A DNA stretch of 64,000 nucleotides. It comes from SIG452 sp045638525 (lineage in GTDB: Bacteria > Bacillota > Clostridia > UMGS1840). Numbering within the stretch: the stretch's first letter is position 1; every line of letters begins with the position of its first letter. The notes under the pieces are model-generated. The model was not told the origin of the DNA, ran no database searches, and saw only the letters and a list, made by a program, of their open reading frames with translations. Shown piece after piece: positions 1 through 9,742 of the stretch. A program made the position numbers and the translations under genes. The stretch is taken from contig JAZUBQ010000025.1 of NCBI GenBank assembly GCA_045638525.1, forward strand, positions 1 to 64,000, in the 5' to 3' direction.

Positions 1-3000
1 GAAGTAGTTGTAGTTTAATGCCCAGTTGTAATCAGCCAAAGCTTCTAACTGTGCAGTTTTGTAGATACGAACGTAAGACAGAGCAACATCAGAATAACCA
101 TTGTTGGTGATGGTAACATGGTTGTCGCCTTCTCTTAAGTATACCTGCTCTAAGTCAACCTGAGAGCCGGTAGCGATGGAATCAGCACTAATTTCGGTAA
201 AGTTACCACCATCCAACAGGAGGTCTCCATAATAACCGGTATCAGTTTCAAATCTGAAAATGGAAGAAGTCTTCTGAACAGTATAAATACCAAAGGTGTA
301 AATACCAGCGTTAGCTGCCGGAACAGGAACATTAATTACTACGCTTGCGCCTACGGGAATGGTAACACTAGAAGTATTGTTTACAACATTGTCATCTTTG
401 GAAACTACCAGAGAACCGATGTTCTGTCCATCGTCAGGACGACCAATGTAATAACGGTTAGCAGTTAAGGGAACTTTGGTGATAGCAACTTCTGCTAAGT
501 AATCCATACCATTACCTTCTAAGGTAGTGAAGGTTACATTAGCGTCACCGATACCGGTAACTTTGTTGTTGCCTTTGATTAAGTAGAAGTATTCGGTTGC
601 ACCTGCTGCAATAGTAGCGGTGTGACCGGTTTCGTTAGCGATGGTAACATCTTTATCGGAAGTTACTTTGTATACACCAGCGTAAGGAGCGTTGGTGTAA
701 TCAGCTACTTCTCCTTCGGGTTCTGCAGGAACTTCGGGAGTGGGTTCCGGAGTCGGCTCGGGAGTCGGTTCCGGAGTGGGTTCAGGAGTCGGTTCCGGAG
801 TGGGTTCCGGAGTCGGTTCGGGTTCCACTTCAGTAGTATAAGGAATTACTTTTAAGTTTTCAATGTTAGTCTGAGCTGCTAAGCCTGCATTACCCATAGT
901 TGCTTCACAGCTGTTGAAATTGATGTTTACAAGAACAAGGTCAGCATCACCAACGTTGGTTAAGGTGATTTTGTTTTCCCCTGCTCTTACATAGATGGTT
1001 TCAAAGTCAGCTCTGGTACTATCGGTCCATGCCATAGTTCCATCAAAACCGTTTTTACCAATTTCTGCATAGAAACCTGCGTCGGTAGATACACCTAATT
1101 TTACGGTGTTTCCATCGCTCATGTAGATGTAGGGATATACGATACCGTTCCATCCGCCATAGTTGTTGGTATCAAAGATAACTTCGTAGCTTTCACCGGG
1201 CTTCAGAGTTTTGTTCAAACCGGATACAACTGCGTTACCGTTACCGGGAGCGATGGGGAAGTTGGGGGTATCGATTACAGACAGGTAATCCAAACCATTG
1301 TTTTCTAATGCGTAAATGGTTAAAGCTGCACCGTTGGTGATATCTACAATGTTTGCACCTGCGATTAAGTAGGTGTAACCGATTTCACCTGCGGTTAAGT
1401 TGGTAACTGCACCGATTTCGGTAGAAACGGTGGTATCAACGTCAGAAACTACTGCGTAAACACCTGCGTAAGGAGCGTTGTTGTAATCAACTACGTCACC
1501 TTCAGGCAGTTCAGGAGCTTCGGGGGTCGGTTCCGGAGTCGGTTCGGGAGTGGGAACCACAACTACAGGTAATGCAATGTCACAGCCGGAAATAAACAGC
1601 TGATCTGCATACTGCGGGAATTTTTCTGCGTCGTCTAATTCTTTAGCGTTACAAATAGCGATTACATTGATGAAGGAACCAACTTCACCGTCGTTTCTGA
1701 TGGTGATAGTGTTGTTGCCTTCTCTTAAGTACAGCATTAACAGGTCATCAGAGTTTGCACCGCCGGTTCTGTAATGCCAGCCGTACTGATATTGCTGGAT
1801 GGAACCGCAGAAACCTGTGTCAGATTCAACGTAGATAACCTGGTTGTTGGTTTTGTAGTTTTCATCCCAAATCTGTAACTGAATGTAGTAGATACCTGCT
1901 TCAGCTGCATTAACATTTACGTTGATTTCATTGCCTGCTTCAATCCACTGGCCAATGCCGGTTTCGCCTTCAGCAGAAGCTAAGGGAGCAACACCTGCGT
2001 CAACTTCGTCGATGAATGCTAAGCCGTTGCCTTCTAATTCACCGAAGGTTAAGGTAGCGGTTAAATCAGAAGCAGTGATTTTGTTTTCGCCTTTAATTAA
2101 GAAGAAGTATTCGGTTTCGCCGGCTACTAAGGTAGCGGTGTGACCGGTTTCATTGGTTAAAGTAACATCTTTATCGGAAGTTACGGTATAAACACCTGCG
2201 TAAGCACCTTCTGCAGTGATATAGGTGATTTCAGGAGTGGGTTCGGGGGTCGGTTCCGGAGTCGGTTCGGGAGTGGGTTCCGGAGTCGGTTTCGGAGTGG
2301 GAATCGGTTCAGTTCCAACAGGTCTTAAGTGTTTTACACCGGTCTGAGCAGCTAAACCTGCATTGCCCATAATAGCTTCAGTACTATTTAAGTTTAAGGT
2401 GTAAAGAATGGTGTAAGCATCGCCGATATTGGTAACGGTAATGGTATTAACACCTTTTCTTACATACAAGGTTTCAAAGTCTGTTTTTGCAGCATCTGCC
2501 CAAGCTAACATACCCTGGAAACCTTCTTTGTGAATGTCTGCAAAGAAACCGGTATCGGTAGAAATTCTTACATCTACATTGTTGCTGTCAGACAGGTAAA
2601 TGTAGGGATATACAATACCGTTCCAACCACCGAAATCATCGGTGTTGAAAGTTAATTCGTAGCTTTCGCCGGGCTGCAAGGTTACTCCAAGGCCGGTTAC
2701 TACATTGTTGCCATCACCGGGGGTGATTTTTTCCTGAGGAACATTAATCTGATCCAGATAGGATAAACCATTGCCTTCTAAAGCGGTGAAGGTTACGTTT
2801 GCGTAGATGTCAGTTACTTCTACAGCGTTTGCACCTTTGATTAAGTATACATATTTGGTTTCGCCGGCTGCGATAGTAGCGGTAGAACCAATTTCGGTAT
2901 TAACGATAACGTCTTTGTCTGCAGTTACAGCGTATACACCTGCATAGTCAGCAGTATAATCAACGGTGCCTGCAACAGCAACATACTGGGGAACGAAGGT

Positions 3001-3882
3001 GAATGCTTCGCCGATTTCGTAGCAATCGCTTTCGTCAGCAGGATTGTACATTTTCAGAACTAAGGTTACTTCTAATCCTTCGTTTGCAGCGATAAATTCG
3101 GGAGTGAAGTATACACCACAGTCAAAGTCTTTTACGGAAGTGTAAATATCTTTTACAGTCAGTTTCAGACCCGGTTTGCCCATCAGCGCAGCTGCGGATT
3201 CCATTACTTTTACAGGAGTGTTAGCTTCGATGGTTGCATCGGTAGAGGGAACAGTTACCCAATCTTTGCTCCAAGCATCATACTGACCGGACAGATATGC
3301 ATCTGCGGTACCGTTTGCATTGAAGGTTGCAGTTTTGTTTACAACTAATTCGTAATCTGCATACCAGTCTGCATAGTATTCCAACTGTTCAGCGGTGATA
3401 GCATCTGCTTTGAAGTTTAACGCAAAGTTTAACTCAACAGGCAGTTCTTCCACGTTCAGTTCGTTAACAGTTGCGGTAGGCAATGCTTCCAGTAAGTGAC
3501 GTTCGATGATACCGGTGTTAGCTAAGGGAGCGTTAGAATCAGCATCCCAAGCGAATACTTTTAACAGGTCGGTATCAGCTACGTTGATTACGGGAGTAGT
3601 GTAGCCGTTTGCAGTGATTTCAACGGGATTAACAAATTCCATTGAAAGAAGTTTACCGGTTTCGATATCGTAATGAGCTGCCATTACGTTTGCAGTACCG
3701 GTTGCGTTCTGGGGGAATGTTACGTTGGCATATAAGCTGTCAACATCGTCCAACAGAGTTACTGCAGCGTTATCTGCCGCATTGAAGAACTCGATGGTGC
3801 CGATTTCATTTGCGGAAGCCACAAATGTGAACATGCTAACCAACATGGTCATTGCGAGAAGAATACTTAAAAATTTCTTCAT
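1..3882 (-). CDS. Giant modular secreted protein, 3' end beyond window
   Basis: The frame is open from an ATG at 3880-3882 to the window edge, giving at least 1294 residues with no stop; the C-terminus is missing. An AAAGGAA ribosome site precedes the start. A signal peptide (MKKFLSILLAMTML...) is followed by a domain of a kind common in clostridial surface proteins, with a phrase like LLKVFAWDADSNAPL near residue 100. From about residue 299 on, a two-part unit recurs four times: a roughly 65-residue segment (YAGVYAVTADKDV, then LIKGAN, then LEGNGL) and a beta-sandwich-like segment with GGWNGIVYPYIYLSD, STDTGF and TLYVRKGVNTITVTN, which resembles CBM6/35-type carbohydrate-binding modules. Pro-Thr-Glu linkers (PTPEPTPEP) separate units near residues 524-552, 774-787 and 1017-1049. 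Extracellular adhesion or glycan binding is inferred. Any anchor or catalytic domain would lie outside the window. Confidence 0.8.
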   Translation of the reverse strand, partial: MKKFLSILLAMTMLVSMFTFVASANEIGTIEFFNAADNAAVTLLDDVDSLYANVTFPQNATGTANVMAAHYDIETGKLLSMEFVNPVEITANGYTTPVINVADTDLLKVFAWDADSNAPLANTGIIERHLLEALPTATVNELNVEELPVELNFALNFKADAITAEQLEYYADWYADYELVVNKTATFNANGTADAYLSGQYDAWSKDWVTVPSTDATIEANTPVKVMESAAALMGKPGLKLTVKDIYTSVKDFDCGVYFTPEFIAANEGLEVTLVLKMYNPADESDCYEIGEAFTFVPQYVAVAGTVDYTADYAGVYAVTADKDVIVNTEIGSTATIAAGETKYVYLIKGANAVEVTDIYANVTFTALEGNGLSYLDQINVPQEKITPGDGNNVVTGLGVTLQPGESYELTFNTDDFGGWNGIVYPYIYLSDSNNVDVRISTDTGFFADIHKEGFQGMLAWADAAKTDFETLYVRKGVNTITVTNIGDAYTILYTLNLNSTEAIMGNAGLAAQTGVKHLRPVGTEPIPTPKPTPEPTPEPTPEPTPEPTPEITYITAEGAYAGVYTVTSDKDVTLTNETGHTATLVAGETEYFFLIKGENKITASDLTATLTFGELEGNGLAFIDEVDAGVAPLASAEGETGIGQWIEAGNEINVNVNAAEAGIYYIQLQIWDENYKTNNQVIYVESDTGFCGSIQQYQYGWHYRTGGANSDDLLMLYLREGNNTITIRNDGEVGSFINVIAICNAKELDDAEKFPQYADQLFISGCDIALPVVVVPTPEPTPEPTPEAPELPEGDVVDYNNAPYAGVYAVVSDVDTTVSTEIGAVTNLTAGEIGYTYLIAGANIVDITNGAALTIYALENNGLDYLSVIDTPNFPIAPGNGNAVVSGLNKTLKPGESYEVIFDTNNYGGWNGIVYPYIYMSDGNTVKLGVSTDAGFYAEIGKNGFDGTMAWTDSTRADFETIYVRAGENKITLTNVGDADLVLVNINFNSCEATMGNAGLAAQTNIENLKVIPYTTEVEPEPTPEPTPEPTPEPTPEPTPEPTPEPTPEVPAEPEGEVADYTNAPYAGVYKVTSDKDVTIANETGHTATIAAGATEYFYLIKGNNKVTGIGDANVTFTTLEGNGMDYLAEVAITKVPLTANRYYIGRPDDGQNIGSLVVSKDDNVVNNTSSVTIPVGASVVINVPVPAANAGIYTFGIYTVQKTSSIFRFETDTGYYGDLLLDGGNFTEISADSIATGSQVDLEQVYLREGDNHVTITNNGYSDVALSYVRIYKTAQLEALADYNWALNYNYF
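735..830 (-). repeat. Pro-Thr-Glu linker repeat within the surface protein
   Basis: In-frame short tandem repeats encode PTPEP units. Similar shorter tracts lie at 1520-1560 and 2225-2315. They separate the folded modules and are probably flexible stalks. Length variation between strains would be expected. Confidence 0.85.
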
Positions 3883-3954
3883 AATGCAAATTCCTTTCTT
3901 GTGTAAAATTTTTATGTCAATATTTTTTTTGCAAAATCCATAGGGACATAGTCC

Positions 3955-3985
3955 CATTATATAATAGTATATTACTATACACTGT
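3955..3985 (-). promoter_or_regulatory. Promoter region with inverted repeat for the surface protein
   Basis: On the minus strand a TATAAT-like box lies within CTATTATATAATGGG. Overlapping it is a 15-bp inverted repeat, ATAGTA-TAT-TACTAT (3964-3978). A repressor or activator could bind there. The regulator is unknown. Confidence 0.4.
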
Positions 3986-4266
3986 ATATTTTAGCACATC
4001 TTCACAATACTGTCAAGAAAATTAGTGAAAAAATTACAAGAAATTTACAAAAATATTACAAAAACTGAATGACGAAAATTCACTGATTTCAAGTCGTTGT
4101 AACATTCTCACAAAAGGAATTAGCATCCATCGTGCAATTTCACGAAGTTATCTGTTTTTCCACATTTTATACACAGAAAAGAAAGGAAGTGGGCAGATTA
4201 TGAAACCAAATTCACCCGTTTTTGATTTACATTATTTGAATTTTCACATCTAAGGCGATGAGAAAA

Positions 4267-4362
4267 GGATGCAGAATTAAGAAACCGAACCCGAAGGGGT
4301 TATCCGAAGGCGTACTATTATGCTGCATGCACTGCTACGGCGAGTGGTGAGGTTCACGGTTC
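4267..4362 (-). repeat. Three-way-junction repeat, copy 1 (diverged)
   Basis: It has GGATGCAG at one edge, helix P2 (AACCC 4288-4292 with GGGTT 4297-4301), a longer P3 arm starting GGCGTA that is partly mismatched, and the conserved CGAGTGGTGAGGTTC end. P1 is GAACC paired with GGTTC. It lies in the 3' region of glnN. Confidence 0.6.
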
Positions 4363-4397
4363 ACACAAGCAAGGTGCAGAAAAAGGACTTAGAATTT

Positions 4398-4458
4398 GCA
4401 AACTGAACCGCAGGGTTACCCGAAGCTGTACATAGGTACAGCGAGAGGTGAAGTTTGC
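4398..4458 (-). repeat. Three-way-junction repeat, copy 2
   Basis: P1 is GCAAACT (4398-4404) with AGTTTGC (4452-4458). P2 is AACC (4406-4409) with GGTT (4414-4417). P3 is GCTGTAC (4425-4431) with GTACAGC (4436-4442). The arms differ from other copies yet remain perfectly paired. It lies downstream of glnN. Confidence 0.75.
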
Positions 4459-4513
4459 AGATAGCAAAAGGCATTCTAATCAAAATTTGTGCCAACAAAT
4501 TTTCACCTTAAAA

Positions 4514-4546
4514 CAAAAAGACATGGAATAACATCCATGCCTTTTG
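4514..4546 (-). terminator. glnN terminator hairpin
   Basis: On the minus strand a stem CAAAAGGCATGGA pairs with TCCATGTCTTTTTG around a six-base loop, ending in a T-rich run. It lies about 25 bases past the glnN stop codon. Confidence 0.7.
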
Positions 4547-4572
4547 CGTTCTATGTTCTTTTTCAAGCCATA

Positions 4573-6657
4573 TTATACACTAAACAGAAGGTCGCCGTAT
4601 GAGGGATACGGCCAATATGCCTTATCCGTCACTTCTTCCAGTTTGTCGGCAATTTCACGGGCTTCGTTCATCACGGAAAGCACGTGTTCGCAGTAATATG
4701 TAGCAATTTCTTTGCCGTCGGTGAGAGCTTTCACGCCTTGTAAATTTTCATCCAAACGGTTAATGGTGAAATACAGCTCATCGGTTAGGGCTGTGATTTG
4801 TTTCGCCACTTCCATTTCGTAGGCACCGGCACCTACGGTTGCTGCTTTGTTTTGGATGGAAATACACAAATCACTTGCAAAACGGGAGCAAGCGGGTAAA
4901 ATTTCCTTACGCACCATTTCCAGCATGGTGAGTGCTTCGATGTTGATGACCTTGGAATAGCCTTCCAACAGCACTTCCACACGGGATTCCATTTCGGTAC
5001 GGCTATAAATTTTATGTTTTCCAAACAACTCAACATTTTTATCCGACAGATAATGCGGAAGAGCTTCAGGAGTGGTTTTTAAGTTTAACAGTCCACGTTT
5101 TTGGGCTTCTTCCACCCATTCATCGGAATAGTTATTGCCGTTGAAGATGATTCGTTTATGATTTTGAACGGTTTCTTTGATGATTTGCATCACATCATGG
5201 TCAAAATCGGTGGATTGTTCCAAACGATCTGCAAAATCGCACAAAACGTCCGCAACGATGGTGTTTAGCATAATATTGGAGCCGGAAATGGAGAAAGCAG
5301 ACCCCAACATACGGAATTCAAATTTATTCCCTGTAAATGCAAAGGGAGACGTACGGTTACGGTCGGTGGTGTCTTTTCTGAACTGAGGCAACACATCCAC
5401 GCCGCCGTCCATTTTTCCCTTTTTGATTTTCTGATAGGGAGAATCGGTTTCGATGGCTTCCAAAATCGCTGTCAGCTCATCGCCCAAGAAGATAGACATA
5501 ATCGCCGGAGGTGCTTCGCTTGCACCCAGACGATGGTCATTCCCTGCCGATGCGGCAGAAATACGGAGCAAATCCTGATGATTATCCACCGCTTTGATGA
5601 CTGCTGCCAAAAACAGCAGGAATCTGGGATTGTCTTCGGGATTTTTCCCGGGATTCAACAGATTCACACCGGTATTGGTGGAAATCGACCAGTTGTTATG
5701 TTTCCCGCTACCATTCACGCCCAAGAAAGGTTTTTCGTGAAGCAGACACACCAGATTATGGCGTTCTGCCACCTTTTTCATTACTTCCATGGTGAGCTGA
5801 TTGTGGTCGGTTGCGATATTGGTGGTTGCAAAAATGGGTGCCAACTCGTGCTGAGAAGGAGCGGCTTCGTTATGCTTGGTTTTTGCCAGAACACCCAGTT
5901 TCCAAAGCTCTTCGTCAAGGTCTTTCATATAGGCAGAAACACGGGTTTTGATGGCACCAAAATAGTGATCTTCCAACTCCTGTCCTTTCGGGGGTTTGGA
6001 ACCAAACAAGGTTCTGCCCGTAAACATCAGGTCAGGACGTTTTTCATACATTTCTTTATCAATTAGAAAATATTCCTGCTCAGCACCCACGGTGGTGGTC
6101 ACAGTGGCATCGGTATCATCCCCAAACAGTTTGACAATTCTGCCGGCCTGCTGACTGATTACCTTCATGGAGCGCAAAAGCGGAGTTTTTTTGTCTAACA
6201 CTTCACCGCTGTAGGAATAGAATGCGGTGGGAATACATAAAGAGCCATCTTTAATGAAGGCGTAGGAAGTGGGGTCCCAGGAAGTGTATCCTCTGGCTTC
6301 AAAGGTAGAGCGAAGTCCTCCGGAAGGGAAGCTGGATGCGTCAGGTTCCCCTTTAATCAGCTCTTTTCCGGAAAATTCCATAATCACTTTACCATCACCC
6401 GCAGGCACGATAAAGCTGTCGTGCTTTTCGGCGGTAATTCCCGTCATCGGTTGGAACCAGTGGGTATAGTGGGTTGCACCGTGTTCCACTGCCCAATCCT
6501 TCATGGCTGCTGCCACCTGATTGGCAACATTGATGTCAAGCGCTTCCCCATCCTCGATGGTGCGCTTTAACACTTCGCATACCTCTTTTGGTAAACGCTC
6601 TTGCATTGCAGTTTCGTTGAATACAAAACTGCCGAATAATTCCGGAATATTAGCCAT
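4573..6657 (-). CDS. glnN: Glutamine synthetase type III
   Basis: This enzyme makes glutamine from glutamate, ammonia and ATP in the cytoplasm. At 694 residues it matches the long GSIII family (about 700) rather than GSI or GSII (350-470). Visible signatures are GAEQEYF near 191-197, KHNEAAPSQHELAP near 261-274, NGSGKHNNWS near 315-324, and the RNRTSPFAFTGNKFEFR segment that lines the active site in the GS family. The start has an AAGGAAG ribosome site. It is the last gene of a minus-strand run gltX-glnS-asnA-glnN, so its product directly supplies the glutamine used by GlnRS. No GlnR/TnrA-type site was recognised. Confidence 0.95.
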   Translation of the reverse strand: MANIPELFGSFVFNETAMQERLPKEVCEVLKRTIEDGEALDINVANQVAAAMKDWAVEHGATHYTHWFQPMTGITAEKHDSFIVPAGDGKVIMEFSGKELIKGEPDASSFPSGGLRSTFEARGYTSWDPTSYAFIKDGSLCIPTAFYSYSGEVLDKKTPLLRSMKVISQQAGRIVKLFGDDTDATVTTTVGAEQEYFLIDKEMYEKRPDLMFTGRTLFGSKPPKGQELEDHYFGAIKTRVSAYMKDLDEELWKLGVLAKTKHNEAAPSQHELAPIFATTNIATDHNQLTMEVMKKVAERHNLVCLLHEKPFLGVNGSGKHNNWSISTNTGVNLLNPGKNPEDNPRFLLFLAAVIKAVDNHQDLLRISAASAGNDHRLGASEAPPAIMSIFLGDELTAILEAIETDSPYQKIKKGKMDGGVDVLPQFRKDTTDRNRTSPFAFTGNKFEFRMLGSAFSISGSNIMLNTIVADVLCDFADRLEQSTDFDHDVMQIIKETVQNHKRIIFNGNNYSDEWVEEAQKRGLLNLKTTPEALPHYLSDKNVELFGKHKIYSRTEMESRVEVLLEGYSKVINIEALTMLEMVRKEILPACSRFASDLCISIQNKAATVGAGAYEMEVAKQITALTDELYFTINRLDENLQGVKALTDGKEIATYYCEHVLSVMNEAREIADKLEEVTDKAYWPYPSYGDLLFSV

Positions 6658-6731
6658 AAAAAGTTCTTCCTTTTTCTAAAAAGTATAAAAATTACAAACG
6701 GTTACAAACCGTTTTAAAAAATGCAAAAAAA

Positions 6732-7739
6732 TTACAAAAGATTTAAACCATATTCTTTTGCCATTTTGTGGGTATTTTTATCCCAAACGGATACCTGCAC
6801 CTCGCCCACATGAGCTTTTTCCAACAGGAGCATACACAGACGGCTCTGACCGATACCGCCACCCATAGTTAAGGGAAGGGTTCCGTCTAAGAGCATCTGA
6901 TGAAAAGGCAGAGTTCTTCTGTCTTCACAGTCAGCTTTTTTCAGCTGTTCTTCCAAAGACTGTTGGTCCACACGAATTCCCATAGAAGAAATTTCCAAAG
7001 CAGAATCCAGCATGGGATTATAGAATAACAAGTCACCGTTTAATTTCCAGTCATCATAATCGGGTGCACGTCCATCGTGCTTGTTACCGGATTTTAACAC
7101 ATCACCGATTCCGATAATAAATACGGTTTTCTTTTCTTTGGTGATGGCATTTTCTCTTTCTTTACCGGTCATTTCAGGATACATATCTTCCAATTCCTGA
7201 GATGTGACAAAGGTGACATTACGGTTTAAGGTAATGGAAATCGCAGGATATTCTTTTTTGATTTCGTCTAAGGTATCGCAGATGGCACCCACGATTTTTC
7301 GAACGGTTTCTTTTAAGAAATCCACCGTTCTTTCTTCTTTGGAAACAATGGATTCCCAATCCCACTGATCCACATAGATGGAGTGGAGATTGTCCATGGT
7401 TTCATCTCTGCGGATGGCGTTCATATCAGTATAAATTCCTTCCCCGTGGGAGAAGCCGTACTGATAGAGAGCAAGACGTTTCCATTTTGCCAGAGAATGT
7501 ACGATTTCCGCCATCCCCTGAGTTTCGGGAATATCAAAGGTAACGGCACGTTCCACTCCGTTTAAGTTGTCGTTTAAGCCCATGCGGGATTCCACGAACA
7601 AAGGAGCGGTGACACGTTTTAAGTTTAAAACTTCTGCCAGTTTATCCTGAAAAATACGTTTGGTTTTGCCGATTGCGGTCTGAGTTTCGTAAATATTTAA
7701 AGTATTGGGATACCACACAGGTTTGATAGTCTGACTCAC
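6732..7739 (-). CDS. asnA: Aspartate--ammonia ligase (asparagine synthetase A)
   Basis: This enzyme makes asparagine from aspartate, ammonia and ATP. The 335-residue length is typical of the AsnA family, which has a class II aminoacyl-tRNA synthetase-like fold. Diagnostic stretches include the N-terminal IYETQTAIGKTKRIFQDKL, YVDQWDWE in the middle, and GGGIGQSRLCMLLL near the C-terminus, the class II motif-3-like segment. The start is GTG at 7737-7739, preceded by a strong AAAGGAGGAA site eight bases away. It sits 54 bases after glnS and 74 bases before glnN in the same orientation, so co-transcription is likely. The ammonia-dependent enzyme fits a lineage that assimilates free ammonia through GSIII. 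Confidence 0.95.
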   Translation of the reverse strand: MSQTIKPVWYPNTLNIYETQTAIGKTKRIFQDKLAEVLNLKRVTAPLFVESRMGLNDNLNGVERAVTFDIPETQGMAEIVHSLAKWKRLALYQYGFSHGEGIYTDMNAIRRDETMDNLHSIYVDQWDWESIVSKEERTVDFLKETVRKIVGAICDTLDEIKKEYPAISITLNRNVTFVTSQELEDMYPEMTGKERENAITKEKKTVFIIGIGDVLKSGNKHDGRAPDYDDWKLNGDLLFYNPMLDSALEISSMGIRVDQQSLEEQLKKADCEDRRTLPFHQMLLDGTLPLTMGGGIGQSRLCMLLLEKAHVGEVQVSVWDKNTHKMAKEYGLNLL

Positions 7740-7793
7740 AGGTGGATTCCTCCTTTATTTTGATAGGAAATATCCAAAAAATATTAAAAAATA

Positions 7794-9446
7794 TTAGTTG
7801 GGTTTGTAGCTGTCTTTTAAGTTAACAATTAAGTTGAAGGTATCATCGAATTTGCTGTCCTTCTGGAAATAGCCGTTACGAACAAACTGGAATTTGTCTT
7901 CCAAAGTTGCATCGTTCAAAGAAGGTTCGCAGATGGCATTACAGATAGAAACGGAATCTTTATTGAGAAAATCGTCATATCCCTTGTCTTCGGGCATATC
8001 GTTCATATTTTCCAAAGTGAACAGTCTGTCATATAAACGCACTTCTTTTTCTACGCCGAATTTGGCAGATACCCAATGGATAGTACCTTTCACTTTTCTG
8101 CCATCGGGAGCACTACCGGAAAATGTTTCGGGGTCATAGGTGCAGTGGATTTCCACGATGTTGCCGTTTTCATCTTTTACCACATCCTGATATTTGATGA
8201 AATAGGTTCCCATCAGACGAACTTCGCCGTCGGGTTTTAAGCGATGAAACTTCGGAGGCGGAACTTCTGCAAAGTCAGAACGTTCGATATAAATTTCACG
8301 GGAAATGGGTACTTCACGGTAGGTGGTTTCGGGATCCTGAGGATTGTCGGGCAGTTTGATATATTCCACCTGATCTTCGGGATAGTTGGTCAATACCACT
8401 TTCACAGGGTCCAATACAGCCACACGGCGTTTTGCGGTGTTGTTCAATTCATCACGGATACAGTATTCCAAGAGTCCGATATCCACCAAACTGTTTGCTT
8501 TGGCAACACCCGAGCGTTTTACAAATTCAAAAATGGAAGACGGAGTGTACCCACGGCGTCTTAAACCACATAAGGTGGGCATTCTGGGGTCATCCCAACC
8601 GTCTACGATGCCTTCTTCCACCAGCTGACGAAGATAACGTTTGCTCATTACGGTGTTGGTCACATTCAAACGAGCAAATTCGTACTGATGAGGAGGCATT
8701 TCGAAGCCTACATTTTCCACAACCCAGTCATACAAAGGTCTGTGATTTTCAAATTCGATGGAGCATAAAGAGTGGGTGATACCTTCCAATGCATCCTGCA
8801 AGGGATGTGCAAAATCGTATAAGGGATAGATGCACCATTTGTTGCCCTGACGGTGATGGTCGGTATGGACAATTCGATAGATGGCAGGGTCACGCATGTT
8901 CATATTGGGAGACGCCATATCGATTTTTGCACGCAAGGTTTTTTCGCCGTCTTTGAATTCGCCGTTTTTCATACGCTCAAAGAGGTCTAAATTTTCTTCC
9001 ACGCTTCTGTCACGGTAGGGAGAATTTTTGCCGGGTGCATACAAGGTGCCACGGTATTCTCTCATTTCTTCCGCATTTAAATCACAAACATAGGCTTTGC
9101 CTTTTTTGATGAGTTCACAAGCAAATTCGTAACATTTGTCAAAATAATCGGAACCGTAGAACACGCCACCGTCGGGAATGGCACCCAACCATTCCAAATC
9201 TCTGTAGATTGCCTGCACATATTCGTCATCTTCTTTGGCAGGGTTGGTATCGTCGTAACGAAGATTGAAGCTACCGCCGTATTTTTTTGCGGTGCCGTAG
9301 TTAATCCAGATTGCTTTTGCCGAACCGATGTGCAAATAGCCGTTGGGTTCGGGCGGAAAACGGGTATGGATTTTTTCCACTTTGCCTTCTGCTAAGTCTT
9401 TATCAATAATTTCGTGTATGAAATTGCTTTCCATAATTTCTGACAT
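7794..9446 (-). CDS. glnS: Glutaminyl-tRNA synthetase
   Basis: This class I synthetase charges tRNA-Gln directly with glutamine. The HIGH-type motif is YLHIG (37-41) within FPPEPNGYLHIGSAKA, and the KMSKS-type motif is VMSKR (266-270). The 550 residues include the C-terminal anticodon-binding beta-barrels. The start has an AAAGGAG site. Many Firmicutes lack GlnRS and make Gln-tRNA with GatCAB, so this gene hints at a direct route, though GatCAB could exist elsewhere in the genome. The gene lies between gltX and asnA, separated from gltX by a 296-base repeat-filled gap and from asnA by 54 bases. Confidence 0.95.
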   Translation of the reverse strand: MSEIMESNFIHEIIDKDLAEGKVEKIHTRFPPEPNGYLHIGSAKAIWINYGTAKKYGGSFNLRYDDTNPAKEDDEYVQAIYRDLEWLGAIPDGGVFYGSDYFDKCYEFACELIKKGKAYVCDLNAEEMREYRGTLYAPGKNSPYRDRSVEENLDLFERMKNGEFKDGEKTLRAKIDMASPNMNMRDPAIYRIVHTDHHRQGNKWCIYPLYDFAHPLQDALEGITHSLCSIEFENHRPLYDWVVENVGFEMPPHQYEFARLNVTNTVMSKRYLRQLVEEGIVDGWDDPRMPTLCGLRRRGYTPSSIFEFVKRSGVAKANSLVDIGLLEYCIRDELNNTAKRRVAVLDPVKVVLTNYPEDQVEYIKLPDNPQDPETTYREVPISREIYIERSDFAEVPPPKFHRLKPDGEVRLMGTYFIKYQDVVKDENGNIVEIHCTYDPETFSGSAPDGRKVKGTIHWVSAKFGVEKEVRLYDRLFTLENMNDMPEDKGYDDFLNKDSVSICNAICEPSLNDATLEDKFQFVRNGYFQKDSKFDDTFNLIVNLKDSYKPN

Positions 9447-9508
9447 ATTTATTTATCTCCTTTTTTTAGAGGTGTGTCGCAGACAAATTTTGAGGGTTCC
9501 AAACAAGA

Positions 9509-9560
9509 ATCCCTCCACCATCTGCGATGGTCCCCCTCCCTTTAGGCAAGGGAGGCATAA
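9509..9560. repeat. Coding-like intergenic repeat (family C)
   Basis: A segment with CCATCTGCGATGG followed by CCCTCCCTTTAGGCAAGGGAGG carries two short inverted repeats. Related segments occur at 41683-41757 and, as a decayed form, 36405-36445. Confidence 0.65.
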
Positions 9561-9628
9561 GCGCTATTTTATAAATCGGCTCTTGTTTCAGACTCACGTT
9601 TCTTTCAATAGGGTGAAGAAAAATGGAT

Positions 9629-9726
9629 GCAGAATCAAGAAACCGAACACCAAAGGTGGTCACCCGAAGGCGTACCGTTATGCCGTATGCAATACTACGC
9701 CGAGCGGTGAGGTTCATTGATTATGC
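9629..9726 (-). repeat. Three-way-junction repeat, copy 3
   Basis: P1 is GCAGAATCAAGAAACC (9629-9644) with GGTTCATTGATTATGC (9711-9726), three mismatches in 16. P2 is CACC (9648-9651) with GGTG (9655-9658). P3 is GGCGTA (9669-9674) with TACGCC (9696-9701). It starts 17 bases past the gltX stop on the transcript side, with GCCGTTTTTCAAG between. Confidence 0.75.
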
Positions 9727-9742
9727 GCCGTTTTTCAAGCCC

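Larger units (their letters stand above)
3883..4572. other. Gene-free stretch between glnN and the surface protein
   Basis: The 690 bases hold the surface-protein promoter, two copies of the three-way-junction repeat and the glnN terminator. The remainder (about 4000-4260) is AT-rich with no convincing gene. A 17-codon frame at 4200 behind an AAGGAAG site is too short to support. Confidence 0.7.
9447..9742. other. Repeat-filled gap between gltX and glnS
   Basis: The gap holds a coding-like repeat near 9509-9560 (reads PPLPKGRGTIADGG on the minus strand, a dispersed intergenic family) and a three-way-junction repeat. A continuous minus-strand frame runs through it, but that follows from the repeat sequence and is not a gene. 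Confidence 0.7.

Noticed and set aside
4200..4253. 17-codon frame with an AAGGAAG site upstream
   Set aside because: It is too short and has no supporting context; a possible leader peptide cannot be shown.
9466..9717. 83-codon minus-strand frame between gltX and glnS
   Set aside because: It runs through dispersed repeats whose translation recurs in other intergenic regions. It has no ribosome site and no conserved domain.
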